From positions 124,001 through 188,000 of the forward strand of contig NZ_NBDP01000064.1 in NCBI RefSeq assembly GCF_004123845.1: a stretch of 64,000 nucleotides of DNA, written 5' to 3'. This DNA is from Allobosea sp. Tri-44 (GTDB lineage Bacteria; Pseudomonadota; Alphaproteobacteria; Rhizobiales; Beijerinckiaceae). Below are positions 35,529-44,153 of this stretch, piece after piece; within the stretch, counting starts at the first letter, position 1; each line of letters begins with the position of its first letter. A model generated the notes under the pieces. It saw nothing but the letters and a program-made list of their open reading frames with translations. It had not been told where the DNA came from and ran no database searches. The translations under genes were made by a program, and so were the position numbers.

Positions 35529-38362
35529 GTGATACCAAGACCCCAGGCGACAAGACCTTGAGCGTGACGCCTCCCAAGACGTTGTCGCTGAAGCGGCCTG
35601 TCGAACAGAGCACGGTCCGGCAGAGCTTCTCGCATGGGCGCTCGAAGCAGGTCGTCGTCGAGGTCAAGCGCCGCGCCGCCGGCCACGAGCCGGCTCCGGC
35701 TCCGGTAGCGCGCGCGCCCCAGCCGCCTCAGGCTGCTCCGGCGCCGACGCGGCCACAACCGCCTCAGGCGGCCCCCCAGGTCAACCGGCCGGCCAGCGGC
35801 ATGCTTTTGCGCACGCTCTCGGACGACGAGAAGGATGCGCGTCAGCGCGCCCTCTCCGATGCGCGCGCCAGCGAGGCCGAGGCCCGCTCCCACGCCGAGG
35901 AGGAAGCGCGCCAGCGCGCCGCTCGCGAACAGCGTGAGCGCGCCGAGCGCGACGCCGCCCAGGCCCGCCAGCGCGAGGAGGAAGACCGCCGCCGGCAGGA
36001 AGACGAGCACAAGCGCCGGGCCGAAAGCGCAGCCCGCCAGCGCATGAACGAGGAAGCTGCGCCGCCGCGGCCCGCGCCGGTGCGCGATGCAGCATCTGCC
36101 AGCGCTCCCCCGGCCTCGACCTACGCACAGACGCCGCGCCCCGCTCCTTCGGGCCCGCGGGAATCGCGCGAATTCGGCGGGCCCCGTCCGCCGATGCGCG
36201 ATGTCGGCGCAAGGCCGCCGAGCCTTGATGTCCGCCGTCCGCGCGCCGACACGCCGCGGCCGCCGCGCCCCGACGCCAATGCAACGGCCGAGCCGCTCGT
36301 CGCGCGGCCCGCTCGGCAGGCCCCCTCTTCAGCCGGCGCACCGCGCAGCCGTCCCGATGACGGCGAGGCGCGTCCCGCTTTCCGCCGTCCCGGTGGCGCT
36401 CCCGGCGCGCCCCGAGGCGCGCCCGCCCCTGCGCCCAAGACCCCGAAGGTCGGTGAAAAGCCCCGCGGCCGCCTGACGCTGTCGACTGCGACCGGCGGAG
36501 ACGATGAGCGGACCCGCTCGCTCGCCTCCTTCCGCCGCCGCGTGCAGCGCATGACGGGCCATCGCGCTTCGGACGTCGCCAAGGAACGCGTGATGCGTGA
36601 GGTGATCATCCCGGAGACGATCACCATCCAGGAACTCGCCAACCGCATGACCGAGCGGGGCGTCGACGTCATCCGCCTGCTGATGAAGCAGGGCGCGATG
36701 CACAAGATCACCGATGTGATCGACGCCGACACCGCCCAGCTCGTGGCCGAGGAAATGGGCCACACCGTCAAGCGCGTCGCCGAATCCGACGTCGAGGAAG
36801 GCCTGTTCGACACGCCGGACACCGACGAGGCTTTGGTTTCGCGTCCGCCGGTCGTGACCATCATGGGCCATGTCGACCACGGCAAGACCTCGCTGCTCGA
36901 CGCGATCCGGCAGACCCATGTCGTGACCGGCGAAGCCGGTGGCATCACCCAGCATATCGGCGCCTATCAGGTGACGACGCCGAATGGTTCGAAGGTGACC
37001 TTCATCGACACGCCCGGCCACGCCGCCTTCACGGCGATGCGCGCCCGCGGCGCCAAGGTGACCGACGTCGTGGTGCTCGTCGTCGCGGCCGATGACGGCG
37101 TGATGCCGCAGACGGTTGAGGCCATCAACCATGCCAAGGCGGCCAAGGTGCCGCTGATCGTGGCGATCAACAAGATCGACAAGGCGGACGCCAACCCCGA
37201 TCGCGTGCGCTCCGAGCTGCTGCAATACGAGATCCAGGTCGAGCCGCTCGGCGGCGAGACGCTGGAGATCGAGGTTTCGGCCAAGACCGGCAAGAACCTC
37301 GACAAGCTGCTCGAGGCGATCGCCCTGCAGGCCGAGCTGCTCGACCTGAGGGCCAATCCCGAGCGCGCCGCCGAAGGCACCGTGATCGAAGCCAAGCTCG
37401 ACCGCGGCCGTGGCCCGGTCGCGACCGTACTCGTCCAGCGCGGCACGCTGCGCACCGGCGACATCATCGTCGCCGGCTCGGAATGGGGCCGCGTCCGCGC
37501 CCTGATCGGCGATACCGGCGCCCACATCAAGGAGGCGCTGCCGTCGCTCCCGGTCGAGGTGCTCGGCTTCAACGGCACGCCCGAGGCCGGCGACCGCGTC
37601 GCGGTCGTCGAATCCGAGGCGCGCGCCCGCGAGATCACCGATTACCGCGAGCGCCAGAAGCGCGACCGCATCGCCGCACGCGGCGGCGGATCGGGCGCAG
37701 GCCGCTCGCTCGCCGAGATGATGCGCGACCTCAAGGAAGGCGCTGGCCGCAAGGAATTCCCGCTCGTCGTCAAGGGCGACGTGCAGGGTTCGGTCGAGGC
37801 CATCGTCGGCACGCTCGAGAAGGTCGGCAATGACGAGGTCCGCGCCCGCGTGCTCTCGTCCGGCGTCGGCGGGATCACGGAATCCGACATCACGCTCGCC
37901 CAGGCTTCGGGCGCTGCCGTGATCGGCTTCAACGTCCGTGCCCACAAGGAAGCGCGCGAGGCGGCCGAACGGGCCGGCGTCGAAATCCGCTACTACAACA
38001 TCATCTACAATCTCGTGGACGATGTGAAGGCGGCGATGTCGGGCCTGCTGGCCCCGACCCTACGCGAAACCATGCTCGGCAATGCCCAGATCCTCGAGAT
38101 CTTCAATGTCTCGAAGGTCGGCAAGATCGCCGGCTGCCGCGTCACCGACGGCACGATCGAGCGCGGCGCCAATGTCCGCCTGATCCGCGACAACGTCGTG
38201 GTCCACGAGGGCAAGCTCGGCCAGCTCAAGCGCTTCAAGGACGACGCCAAGGAAGTGGTGGCGGGCCAGGAGTGCGGCATGTCCTTCGAGAACTACCAGG
38301 ACATGCGCGCGGGCGACGTGATCGAGTGCTATCGCGTCGAGGAGATCAAGCGGACGCTCTGA
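35525..38362 (+). CDS. infB: Translation initiation factor IF-2
   Basis: IF-2 is the GTPase that brings fMet-tRNA to the 30S subunit. The 945-residue protein has an N-terminal IF2-associated part (LSVTPPKTLSLKRP), a long low-complexity Ala/Arg/Pro/Glu region (about 55-320), the conserved N2 region, and the G domain with G1 GHVDHGKTSLL at residue 448, DTPGHAAF and NKIDKAD. Domains II-IV follow, ending AGDVIECYRVEEIKRTL. Coiled-coil-like EARQRAAREQ segments lie around 115-170. A strong hairpin follows the stop. Confidence 0.98.
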   Translation: MSDTKTPGDKTLSVTPPKTLSLKRPVEQSTVRQSFSHGRSKQVVVEVKRRAAGHEPAPAPVARAPQPPQAAPAPTRPQPPQAAPQVNRPASGMLLRTLSDDEKDARQRALSDARASEAEARSHAEEEARQRAAREQRERAERDAAQARQREEEDRRRQEDEHKRRAESAARQRMNEEAAPPRPAPVRDAASASAPPASTYAQTPRPAPSGPRESREFGGPRPPMRDVGARPPSLDVRRPRADTPRPPRPDANATAEPLVARPARQAPSSAGAPRSRPDDGEARPAFRRPGGAPGAPRGAPAPAPKTPKVGEKPRGRLTLSTATGGDDERTRSLASFRRRVQRMTGHRASDVAKERVMREVIIPETITIQELANRMTERGVDVIRLLMKQGAMHKITDVIDADTAQLVAEEMGHTVKRVAESDVEEGLFDTPDTDEALVSRPPVVTIMGHVDHGKTSLLDAIRQTHVVTGEAGGITQHIGAYQVTTPNGSKVTFIDTPGHAAFTAMRARGAKVTDVVVLVVAADDGVMPQTVEAINHAKAAKVPLIVAINKIDKADANPDRVRSELLQYEIQVEPLGGETLEIEVSAKTGKNLDKLLEAIALQAELLDLRANPERAAEGTVIEAKLDRGRGPVATVLVQRGTLRTGDIIVAGSEWGRVRALIGDTGAHIKEALPSLPVEVLGFNGTPEAGDRVAVVESEARAREITDYRERQKRDRIAARGGGSGAGRSLAEMMRDLKEGAGRKEFPLVVKGDVQGSVEAIVGTLEKVGNDEVRARVLSSGVGGITESDITLAQASGAAVIGFNVRAHKEAREAAERAGVEIRYYNIIYNLVDDVKAAMSGLLAPTLRETMLGNAQILEIFNVSKVGKIAGCRVTDGTIERGANVRLIRDNVVVHEGKLGQLKRFKDDAKEVVAGQECGMSFENYQDMRAGDVIECYRVEEIKRTL

Positions 38363-38391
38363 TCGGCTCGCTTGCTCCCCGGATAGTCCAG

Positions 38392-38415
38392 ATGGCCGGG
38401 CTTTCGCCCGGCCAT
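38392..38415 (+). terminator. Strong hairpin after infB
   Basis: ATGGCCGGGC (38392-38401) pairs perfectly with GCCCGGCCAT (38406-38415) around a TTTC loop. No U-tract follows directly, so it is a possible Rho-independent-like stop or an mRNA stabiliser. It is 29 nt after infB and upstream of the unusual membrane-protein gene at 38463. Confidence 0.45.
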
Positions 38416-38462
38416 GACGTTTCAAACCCGTCCGTCCGGTCCGATCCCGGAGAACGAGATTT

Positions 38463-38909
38463 ATGGCGAAGCACACTCCCATCCCGTTTTCGGCAGGCTT
38501 GGCCTTGTTCGCTGGCCTATGGCTGTGCGCGCAAGTTACACCCGCATTTGCAGAGGTTTGCGACAAGATCGTCGGTGAGGGGTGGACACCAGATCAGGGG
38601 CCAGCGGGACTTTCGCTCCAAGCCAAGCTGTTTTGGTTTGCCGGACTGGCTGCAATAGCGATTCTGGCAAAACGCTCTTGGCTTTCGGGGATTCTCTGCG
38701 TTCTCGCGATGCTTAGCCTGGTGCTTCTTTGGTTTGAAACTCCAGGGGAACCGATCTGGCAGGCCGCGATGCGGGAGGGCTGTGTTCGCCCGACCACGCT
38801 AGCGGATGTAATTCTTCATTCCGTTGCTGCTGCGACTTTTGCTGCCCTTGCGCTGTTTCAAGAGCGACTTGGGTCGGCGCCAATAAGCAAGGCTGACGCC
38901 AATGGCTAA
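38463..38909 (+). CDS. Orphan membrane protein between infB and rbfA
   Basis: I do not recognise this 148-residue protein. It has a signal peptide (cleavage near AFA-EVC, residue 30-31), then about three hydrophobic segments (LFWFAGLAAIAILA, WLSGILCVLAMLSLVLLWF, ILHSVAAATFAALALF). Codon use is more AT-rich and less biased than in the adjacent infB and rbfA (many TTT, CTT, GCA and GGG codons), suggesting recent acquisition. It overlaps the rbfA start by 8 nt, so it is now coupled to an essential operon. No enzymatic motif is visible. Confidence 0.7.
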   Translation: MAKHTPIPFSAGLALFAGLWLCAQVTPAFAEVCDKIVGEGWTPDQGPAGLSLQAKLFWFAGLAAIAILAKRSWLSGILCVLAMLSLVLLWFETPGEPIWQAAMREGCVRPTTLADVILHSVAAATFAALALFQERLGSAPISKADANG

Positions 38910-39351
38910 GGCAATAAAATCAACCGGCCCGTCACAACGCCAGCTCCGCGTCGGCGAGCTCATCCGCCACGCCTTGGCGGAGATGCTGGCGCGCGGCGAC
39001 ATCCATGACGATGTGCTGGCCAAATACGTCATCACCGTGCCGGAGGTCCGGCTCTCGCCCGATCTCAAACTCGCGACCTGCTACATCATGCCGCTCGGCG
39101 GCCAGGACGTCGCGCCGGTGCTGAAGGCGCTGGCCTCGCATACGCGCTATATCCGCGGCGAGATCGCCCATCGCGTAAACCTGAAATACGCGCCGAACGT
39201 CCGCTTCCTGCAGGATGAGAGCTTCGCCGAGGCCGAGCGCGTCGATGCGCTGCTCTATTCGGAGAAAGTGCGCCAGGACATCCTGAAGCAGCCACTGCGC
39301 ATCGATCAGGATCTACCGGACCAGCAAGACAAGAACCATGACGATGACTGA
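38902..39351 (+). CDS. rbfA: 30S ribosome-binding factor RbfA
   Basis: RbfA is a cold-shock assembly factor for the 30S subunit. The 149-residue KH-type protein shows QRQLRVGELIRHALAEMLARGDIHD, VITVPEVRLSPDLKLATCYIMPLGG, and HRVNLKYAPNVRFLQDESFAEAERVD. The C-terminal tail is acidic (DQQDKNHDDD). It overlaps both the upstream membrane-protein gene and truB. Confidence 0.96.
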   Translation: MAKAIKSTGPSQRQLRVGELIRHALAEMLARGDIHDDVLAKYVITVPEVRLSPDLKLATCYIMPLGGQDVAPVLKALASHTRYIRGEIAHRVNLKYAPNVRFLQDESFAEAERVDALLYSEKVRQDILKQPLRIDQDLPDQQDKNHDDD

Positions 39352-40279
39352 CGAGAACCGCCCGGCCGAGACCGATGGCGGCCGGCTCCCGCGCCCGAAG
39401 AAGCGCGACGTGCATGGCTGGATCGTGCTCGACAAGCCGGTCGGCATGACCTCGACCCACGCCGTCGCCGTGGTGAAGCGTGCCTTCTGCGCCAAGAAGG
39501 CCGGCCATGCCGGTACGCTCGATCCGCTGGCGTCAGGCCTCCTGCCGATCGCGCTCGGCGAGGCGACCAAGACCGTCCCCTTCGTGATGGACGGGCGCAA
39601 GGCCTATGAGTTCACCGTCGCCTGGGGCTCGCAGACCGACACCGACGACACCGAGGGCCGCGTCGTCGCGACCTCGGAGGATCGTCCCGACGAAGCCGCG
39701 ATCGCGGCACTGCTGCCGCGCTTCACCGGGACGATCCAGCAGGTGCCGCCGAAGTTCTCGGCGATCAAGATCGCCGGCGAGCGCGCCTATGACCTCGCCC
39801 GCGACGGCGAGGAGGTGACGCTGCAGGCGCGCCCGGTCGAGATCACCGCGCTGCGCATCGTGCGGCATGACGGCCCGACCACCACCTTCGAAGCCGAATG
39901 CGGCAAGGGCACCTATGTCCGCGCCATCGCCAGGGATCTCGGCCTGGCGCTCGGCTGCCTCGGCCATGTCGCGCATCTGCGCCGGACCCGCGTCGGGCCG
40001 TTCGCGGTCACGGAGGCGGCGACGGTCGAGGCGCTGCGCGATGGCGACGATGCCGCACAGGCGCTGCTGCCGGTCTCGGCCGCGCTGGCGCTGATCCCCG
40101 AGATCACCGTGCATCGCGACGCGGCGCTAAGGCTCAAGCGCGGCCAAAGCGTGCTGCTGCGTGGCCGCGACGCGCCGCTGGAGGCGGAGGCGGTCTACGC
40201 GGTCAGTGGCGGCGTACTCATCGCCACTGGCTCGATCGCGCAGGGGGAATTCGTCCCGCACCGCGTCTTCAACCTCTAG
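39338..40279 (+). CDS. truB: tRNA pseudouridine-55 synthase
   Basis: TruB makes pseudouridine 55 in tRNA T-loops. The 313-residue protein shows GWIVLDKPVGMTSTHAV, KKAGHAGTLDPLASGLLPIALGEATK (catalytic Asp in GTLDP), QVPPKFSAIKIAGERAYDLAR and CGKGTYVRAIARDLG, plus a C-terminal PUA-like region. An in-frame ATG two codons downstream (39344) is an alternative start. It is the last gene of the rimP operon; rpsO-pnp, which often follow it, lie 9.4 kb away after accessory genes. Confidence 0.97.
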   Translation: MTMTDENRPAETDGGRLPRPKKRDVHGWIVLDKPVGMTSTHAVAVVKRAFCAKKAGHAGTLDPLASGLLPIALGEATKTVPFVMDGRKAYEFTVAWGSQTDTDDTEGRVVATSEDRPDEAAIAALLPRFTGTIQQVPPKFSAIKIAGERAYDLARDGEEVTLQARPVEITALRIVRHDGPTTTFEAECGKGTYVRAIARDLGLALGCLGHVAHLRRTRVGPFAVTEAATVEALRDGDDAAQALLPVSAALALIPEITVHRDAALRLKRGQSVLLRGRDAPLEAEAVYAVSGGVLIATGSIAQGEFVPHRVFNL

Positions 40280-40342
40280 AAGAGCGCCCTGCGAAGTACA
40301 CGCATATCGTGGTGCAATTCGTACAGAATGGAACGAACTCCG

Positions 40343-40373
40343 CCCGAAACAAGCGGTTTCGGGTCGAATTCGA
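40343..40373 (+). promoter_or_regulatory. Hairpin and palindrome in the truB-chemoreceptor gap
   Basis: CCCGAAAC (40343-40350) pairs with GTTTCGGG (40356-40363) across 5 nt and is followed at once by the palindrome TCGAATTCGA (40364-40373) and a short CTTTT. It may end the truB transcript or be an operator for the chemoreceptor gene. The 172-nt gap has no gene. Confidence 0.35.
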
Positions 40374-40451
40374 CGTCTTTTAAAGCGAAATTTACCAGTT
40401 TAGACGGGTTCTTGAGTGCTGGCCGATCTCGGCCGCCTCAAGGAGCCGTCC

Positions 40452-42521
40452 GTGAAGAAGCTCACCTCCCTCTGGCTACCCATCTCCAACCGGCTCGCGA
40501 TAGTCGGCATCGCCATCTTCGCCGCCGTGATCGCGGCCTCCGTGATCGTCTCGATCCGCGCTGCCGACAGCGCGATGCGCGAGCGCGCCCAGGCCAGCCT
40601 GAACGTCAACATCAACCTGCTGCGGGATATTCTCACCACCAAGGGTGAGCCCCGGCTGGAGGGTGAAAAGCTTCAATTCGGCTCGGAGCTGATCAACGGC
40701 AATTTTGCTGCCGTCGACAAGGTCAAGGCGCTTTCGGGCGGCACCGCGACCGTGTTCATGGGCGACACTCGCGTCTCGACCAATGTCCAGAAGCCGGACG
40801 GCTCGCGTGCGATTGGAACGAAGCTCGCGCAAGGTCCAGCCTATGACGCCGTCTTCAAGGAGCGCCGGACTTACTCGGGCGCCGCCGATATCCTCGGCAT
40901 TCCCTATTTCACCATCTACGAGCCGATCGTCCAGACATCGAACAATGCGGTGATCGGCATTCTCTATGTCGGCATCAAGCAATCGGACTTCCTGACCGTC
41001 ATCGACGAGATGATCCGCAGCAACATCGTTGCCGGGCTTGTGATCGCCCTGACCGGCGGAGTGCTGCTGTTCTGGCTGACGCGCCGGATGCTGAAACCGC
41101 TCGGCCAGCTCAAGGATTCGATGCTGAAGCTGGCCGCTGGCGACCTCGCCAGCGAGCCCCCGAAACTGCGCAGCGGGGACGAGGTCGCGGCCATGGCCGA
41201 TGCCGTCGCGGTGCTGCGTGAAGCTGCGATCGAAAAGGCGCGGCTGGAGACCGAAGCGGTAGAGCAGTCGGAGCGTACGGACGCCGAGCGCCGCGGCAAC
41301 CAGGCCGAGCGCGAGCGCTCGGCGGAGCAGCAGCGCGACCATGCACGCCAGCAGGAGGCGATCGTCCGCGCGCTGGCCACCGGGCTCGAGCGCCTCGCCC
41401 AGGCGGACCTGACCTGCCGGATCGAGGACGCCTTCCCGGCGGAGTACGAGCAATTGCGCGCCGATTTCAACGAAGCTGTCGATCGCCTCTCTGCGACGGT
41501 CTCGACGATTCAGTCGACGGCGTTGGAGGTCGGCATGGCGGCGCGTGAGATCAACACGGGCGCGGACGATCTGTCGAAGCGCACCGAGGAGCAGGCTTCC
41601 TCGCTCGAGGAGACCGCGGCGACGACGGAGGAGCTGGCAGCTTCAGTGAAGGCCTCGGCCCAAGGGGCGCGCCAGGCCGCGGCGATCGCCGAGGAAGCGA
41701 TGAAGGCAGCGCAGGACGGCGGTGCCATCGCCGGCGAGGCGGTCGCGGCCATGGCGAGGATCGAAGAGGCCTCGAAGAAGATCTCCGACATCATCCGGGT
41801 GATCGACGACATCGCCTTCCAGACCAATCTGCTGGCGCTCAACGCAGCGGTCGAGGCCGCCCGCGCCGGTGACGCCGGCAAGGGCTTCGCCGTGGTCGCC
41901 AGCGAGGTGCGCACGCTGGCGCAGCGCTCCAGCGAGGCGGCCAAGGACATCTCCGGCTTGATCTCCTCCTCGAACAGTGAGGTCGAGACCGGCGTCAAGC
42001 TGGTGCGCCGGGCCGGCGATTCGCTGGAGAAGATCCTGTCGGCCTCGCAGAAGGTCACCGGCACGATCCAGGAGATCTCGGCGGCCTCGGCCGAGCAGGC
42101 GCATGGCATCGACGAAATGAGCCAGGCGGTTGCCCATCTTGACGAGATGACCCAGGCCAACGCCGCCCTGGCCGAACAGAGCGCCGCCTCGGCCGGGGCG
42201 CTGTCAGGCCGGATCGGCGAGCTCAACACGCTGGTGGCGAGCTTCCGCACGGGGAGCGGCAGCACCCTTGCCTCGGCGACCGAATCGCTTTCCGCCGGCC
42301 CCGCGGCCCGCCCTGCAATGCGAGCGCCCGTACGCCCTGTCAGCGCCTCGCCACGATCGGCCGGCCCGGCCACTCGCGGTAGCGGTGGCGACTCCGAACC
42401 CGAACGCCTGCGCCAGCTTGCCGAGGCCGCCTTCGCCCAGAGCAAGGCCGCTCCGCAACACGCACCAGCCCGCAAGGCTGCCAACGGCCGCGTCAGCGAT
42501 GCCGGGTGGGAGGAGTTCTGA
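40452..42521 (+). CDS. Methyl-accepting chemotaxis protein with Cache sensor
   Basis: This 689-residue inner-membrane chemoreceptor starts at GTG 40452 after AAGGAG at 6-nt spacing. It has an N-terminal helix (about 9-35), a periplasmic Cache-type sensor (about 36-190), a second helix (VAGLVIALTGGVLLFWL), a HAMP domain (RRMLKPLGQLKDSMLKLAAGDL), a second HAMP-like segment, and the signalling domain with the hairpin tip IIRVIDDIAFQTNLLALNAAVEAARAGD. The C-terminus GWEEF is a CheR/CheB docking pentapeptide after a flexible linker. The ligand is unknown; no che genes are nearby. Confidence 0.93.
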   Translation: MKKLTSLWLPISNRLAIVGIAIFAAVIAASVIVSIRAADSAMRERAQASLNVNINLLRDILTTKGEPRLEGEKLQFGSELINGNFAAVDKVKALSGGTATVFMGDTRVSTNVQKPDGSRAIGTKLAQGPAYDAVFKERRTYSGAADILGIPYFTIYEPIVQTSNNAVIGILYVGIKQSDFLTVIDEMIRSNIVAGLVIALTGGVLLFWLTRRMLKPLGQLKDSMLKLAAGDLASEPPKLRSGDEVAAMADAVAVLREAAIEKARLETEAVEQSERTDAERRGNQAERERSAEQQRDHARQQEAIVRALATGLERLAQADLTCRIEDAFPAEYEQLRADFNEAVDRLSATVSTIQSTALEVGMAAREINTGADDLSKRTEEQASSLEETAATTEELAASVKASAQGARQAAAIAEEAMKAAQDGGAIAGEAVAAMARIEEASKKISDIIRVIDDIAFQTNLLALNAAVEAARAGDAGKGFAVVASEVRTLAQRSSEAAKDISGLISSSNSEVETGVKLVRRAGDSLEKILSASQKVTGTIQEISAASAEQAHGIDEMSQAVAHLDEMTQANAALAEQSAASAGALSGRIGELNTLVASFRTGSGSTLASATESLSAGPAARPAMRAPVRPVSASPRSAGPATRGSGGDSEPERLRQLAEAAFAQSKAAPQHAPARKAANGRVSDAGWEEF

Positions 42522-42529
42522 GCGCTCTC

Positions 42530-43429
42530 TCAGCCGCTGAAAACGGCCTCGCCGCCGCGCAGTCGCGCGACATCGCGCAACGGCGGGGCACCGAACAGAC
42601 GGCTGTATTCGCGGCTGAACTGCGAGGGGCTCTCATAGCCGACCTCGAAACTGGCCGAGGCCGCGTCGTGCGCGTTGGCCAGAATCAACCGGCGCGCCTC
42701 CTGTAGCCTGAGTTGCTTCTGATATTGCAGCGGGCTCATCGTCGTCACCGCCTTGAAATGCAGATGCAGCGCGGAGGGACTCATCCGCGCCTCCGCAGCG
42801 ACGGTCTCGACGCTGAAAGGCTTGCGGTAGTTGCGCTTGATCCAGCCGATAGCACGGTTGACCTGCTGCAGCTTGCTCTCCGCCACCGCGATCTGACGCA
42901 GACGCGCCGCCTGCTCGCCGGTCAATAGACGATAGAGGATTTCGCGCTCGGCCAGCGGCGCGAGCACCGGGACATCAGCGGGCGAGGCGAGCAGGCCGGT
43001 CAGCCGAATCACCGCACCGAGCAGGGCTGGCGTCATCGGGCTGACCGTCATGCCCGGACCCGGCGGCAACTCCCGCTCGGCAAGAGGGGCGGCTTCCAGC
43101 ATGAGCGCACTGATGGCGAGCGGGTCGAGCTCGAGCTTGACGCAGAGATAGGGTTTTTCCGGCGTTGCCTCGACGACCTGGCCGATGACGGGCAGATCGA
43201 GCGAGACGACGAGGCTATGGGCCGCATCGTAGCGATAGACCCGGTCGCCCAGAATCACCTGCTTGGCGCCCTGGGCGATGATGCAGAGCGCTGGCTCGTG
43301 CAAGCCATGCATCGGCTCGCTCGGCTGCGAAAGGCGGACCACCTTCAATCGGGCGATTGGCGTCGCGTGAACGCCGTCGGTCGGCGCGAAACGCGCGATC
43401 AGCGCGGCGAGTTCCTCGACCTGGCGCAT
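42530..43429 (-). CDS. AraC family transcriptional regulator
   Basis: This 299-residue regulator starts at MRQVEEL with AAGGAGGA upstream; the longer in-frame extension is rejected. The N-terminal cupin-like domain (VRLSQPSEPMHGLHEPALCIIAQGAKQVILGDRVYRYD) matches the AraC_N (PF06719) type. The C-terminal pair of helix-turn-helices reads IKRNYRKPFSVETVAAEARMSPSALHLHFKAVTTMSPLQYQKQ and ASFEVGYESPSQFSREYSRLFG. It is divergent from a small ORF and the Atu4866-like gene, across a 300-nt gap. Confidence 0.92.
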   Translation of the reverse strand: MRQVEELAALIARFAPTDGVHATPIARLKVVRLSQPSEPMHGLHEPALCIIAQGAKQVILGDRVYRYDAAHSLVVSLDLPVIGQVVEATPEKPYLCVKLELDPLAISALMLEAAPLAERELPPGPGMTVSPMTPALLGAVIRLTGLLASPADVPVLAPLAEREILYRLLTGEQAARLRQIAVAESKLQQVNRAIGWIKRNYRKPFSVETVAAEARMSPSALHLHFKAVTTMSPLQYQKQLRLQEARRLILANAHDAASASFEVGYESPSQFSREYSRLFGAPPLRDVARLRGGEAVFSG

Positions 43430-43539
43430 GCGAGAATCCTCCTTCGCCAGCGACAGGCGGCCGCCTCGGCTTCGGACTTTCATATAAGGAAGCACCGGGG
43501 TTTTGCGATAGCCTGACCTCATCGCTGGAGGATCAGGCA

Positions 43540-43614
43540 ATGATCGCGGCGGATCGATCTACCGCGCCTCGCCGGCGCCGGTGCATTCTCCGACCATACC
43601 GGCAGCGTTGCTGA
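43540..43614 (+). CDS. Small arginine-rich ORF, possible leader peptide
   Basis: ATG 43540 has GGAGGA at 7-nt spacing, an excellent ribosome-binding site, and opens a 24-codon frame ending at TGA 43614. The peptide has an Arg run (PRRRRC) and ends PYRQRC. It lies 110 nt downstream of the AraC start on the other strand and 115 nt before the Atu4866-like gene. An inverted repeat CTGACA/TGTCAG is at 43663-43680. It may be a leader peptide or a remnant; coding is unproven. Confidence 0.35.
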   Translation: MIAADRSTAPRRRRCILRPYRQRC

Positions 43615-43662
43615 ACAACGGACCCACGGGGCGAACTCCTTGGCGTCCTGTGTCGGTCACTA

Positions 43663-43680
43663 CTGACATGTTCCTGTCAG
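43663..43680 (+). promoter_or_regulatory. Inverted repeat upstream of the Atu4866-like gene
   Basis: CTGACA and TGTCAG form a perfect 6-bp inverted repeat with a 6-bp spacer, 49 nt before the ATG at 43730. It may bind a regulator such as the divergent AraC protein, although AraC proteins more often use direct repeats. Confidence 0.3.
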
Positions 43681-43729
43681 AGGCGGCGCTATCTGCACCA
43701 CCCAACACCCTGAACAAAAGGAGGACATC

Positions 43730-44116
43730 ATGCCCTTCAGCCAGGTCATCCAGTCGCTCGGCGCGATCGCGTCGATCATCGTGCCGGCCAAGCGGTCGAT
43801 CCGCCCGCTCGAGATCGATCTCGAGGTTCCGGAGCCGCTGACCAAGGCCGAGCTCGCCGTGCTCGGCCGCTGGATCAGCGAAGACGGCGCCATCCGGCTC
43901 GACCTTCGCCCCAATGGTCGCTTCGGCAAGCAGCGCGACCAATCGCCAGGTCATGGCGGCCGCTACGAGGTCGATGCGGCGCAGCTCTATTTCGAGAGCG
44001 ACGCCGGCCATGTCTGGAGCGGCGAGCTCCGCCGCGGCCAGCTCGCCTTCGGCGAGAAGCGTTTCCGCCGGACCCTGCAGCTGAACCCGGTCAGATTGAT
44101 TCAATCTGGCCGGTAA
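43730..44116 (+). CDS. Atu4866-like domain protein
   Basis: This 128-residue protein starts after AAAGGAGG. Residues about 45-115 (LGRWISEDGAIRLDL, NGRF, GGRYEV, LYFESDAGHVWSGEL) resemble the small Atu4866 beta-barrel domain known from Agrobacterium by structural genomics, whose function is unknown. An N-terminal part of about 30 residues precedes it. The divergent AraC gene is the likely regulator. It converges on the oxidoreductase gene at 44154. Confidence 0.75.
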   Translation: MPFSQVIQSLGAIASIIVPAKRSIRPLEIDLEVPEPLTKAELAVLGRWISEDGAIRLDLRPNGRFGKQRDQSPGHGGRYEVDAAQLYFESDAGHVWSGELRRGQLAFGEKRFRRTLQLNPVRLIQSGR

Positions 44117-44153
44117 CATCACTCGATGCTGAGGCGGAACCCAGCGTCCCGTC

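Noticed and set aside
33397..37945. Long antisense frames opposite nusA and infB
   Set aside because: Same GC-rich shadow effect; the sense strand proteins are unmistakable.
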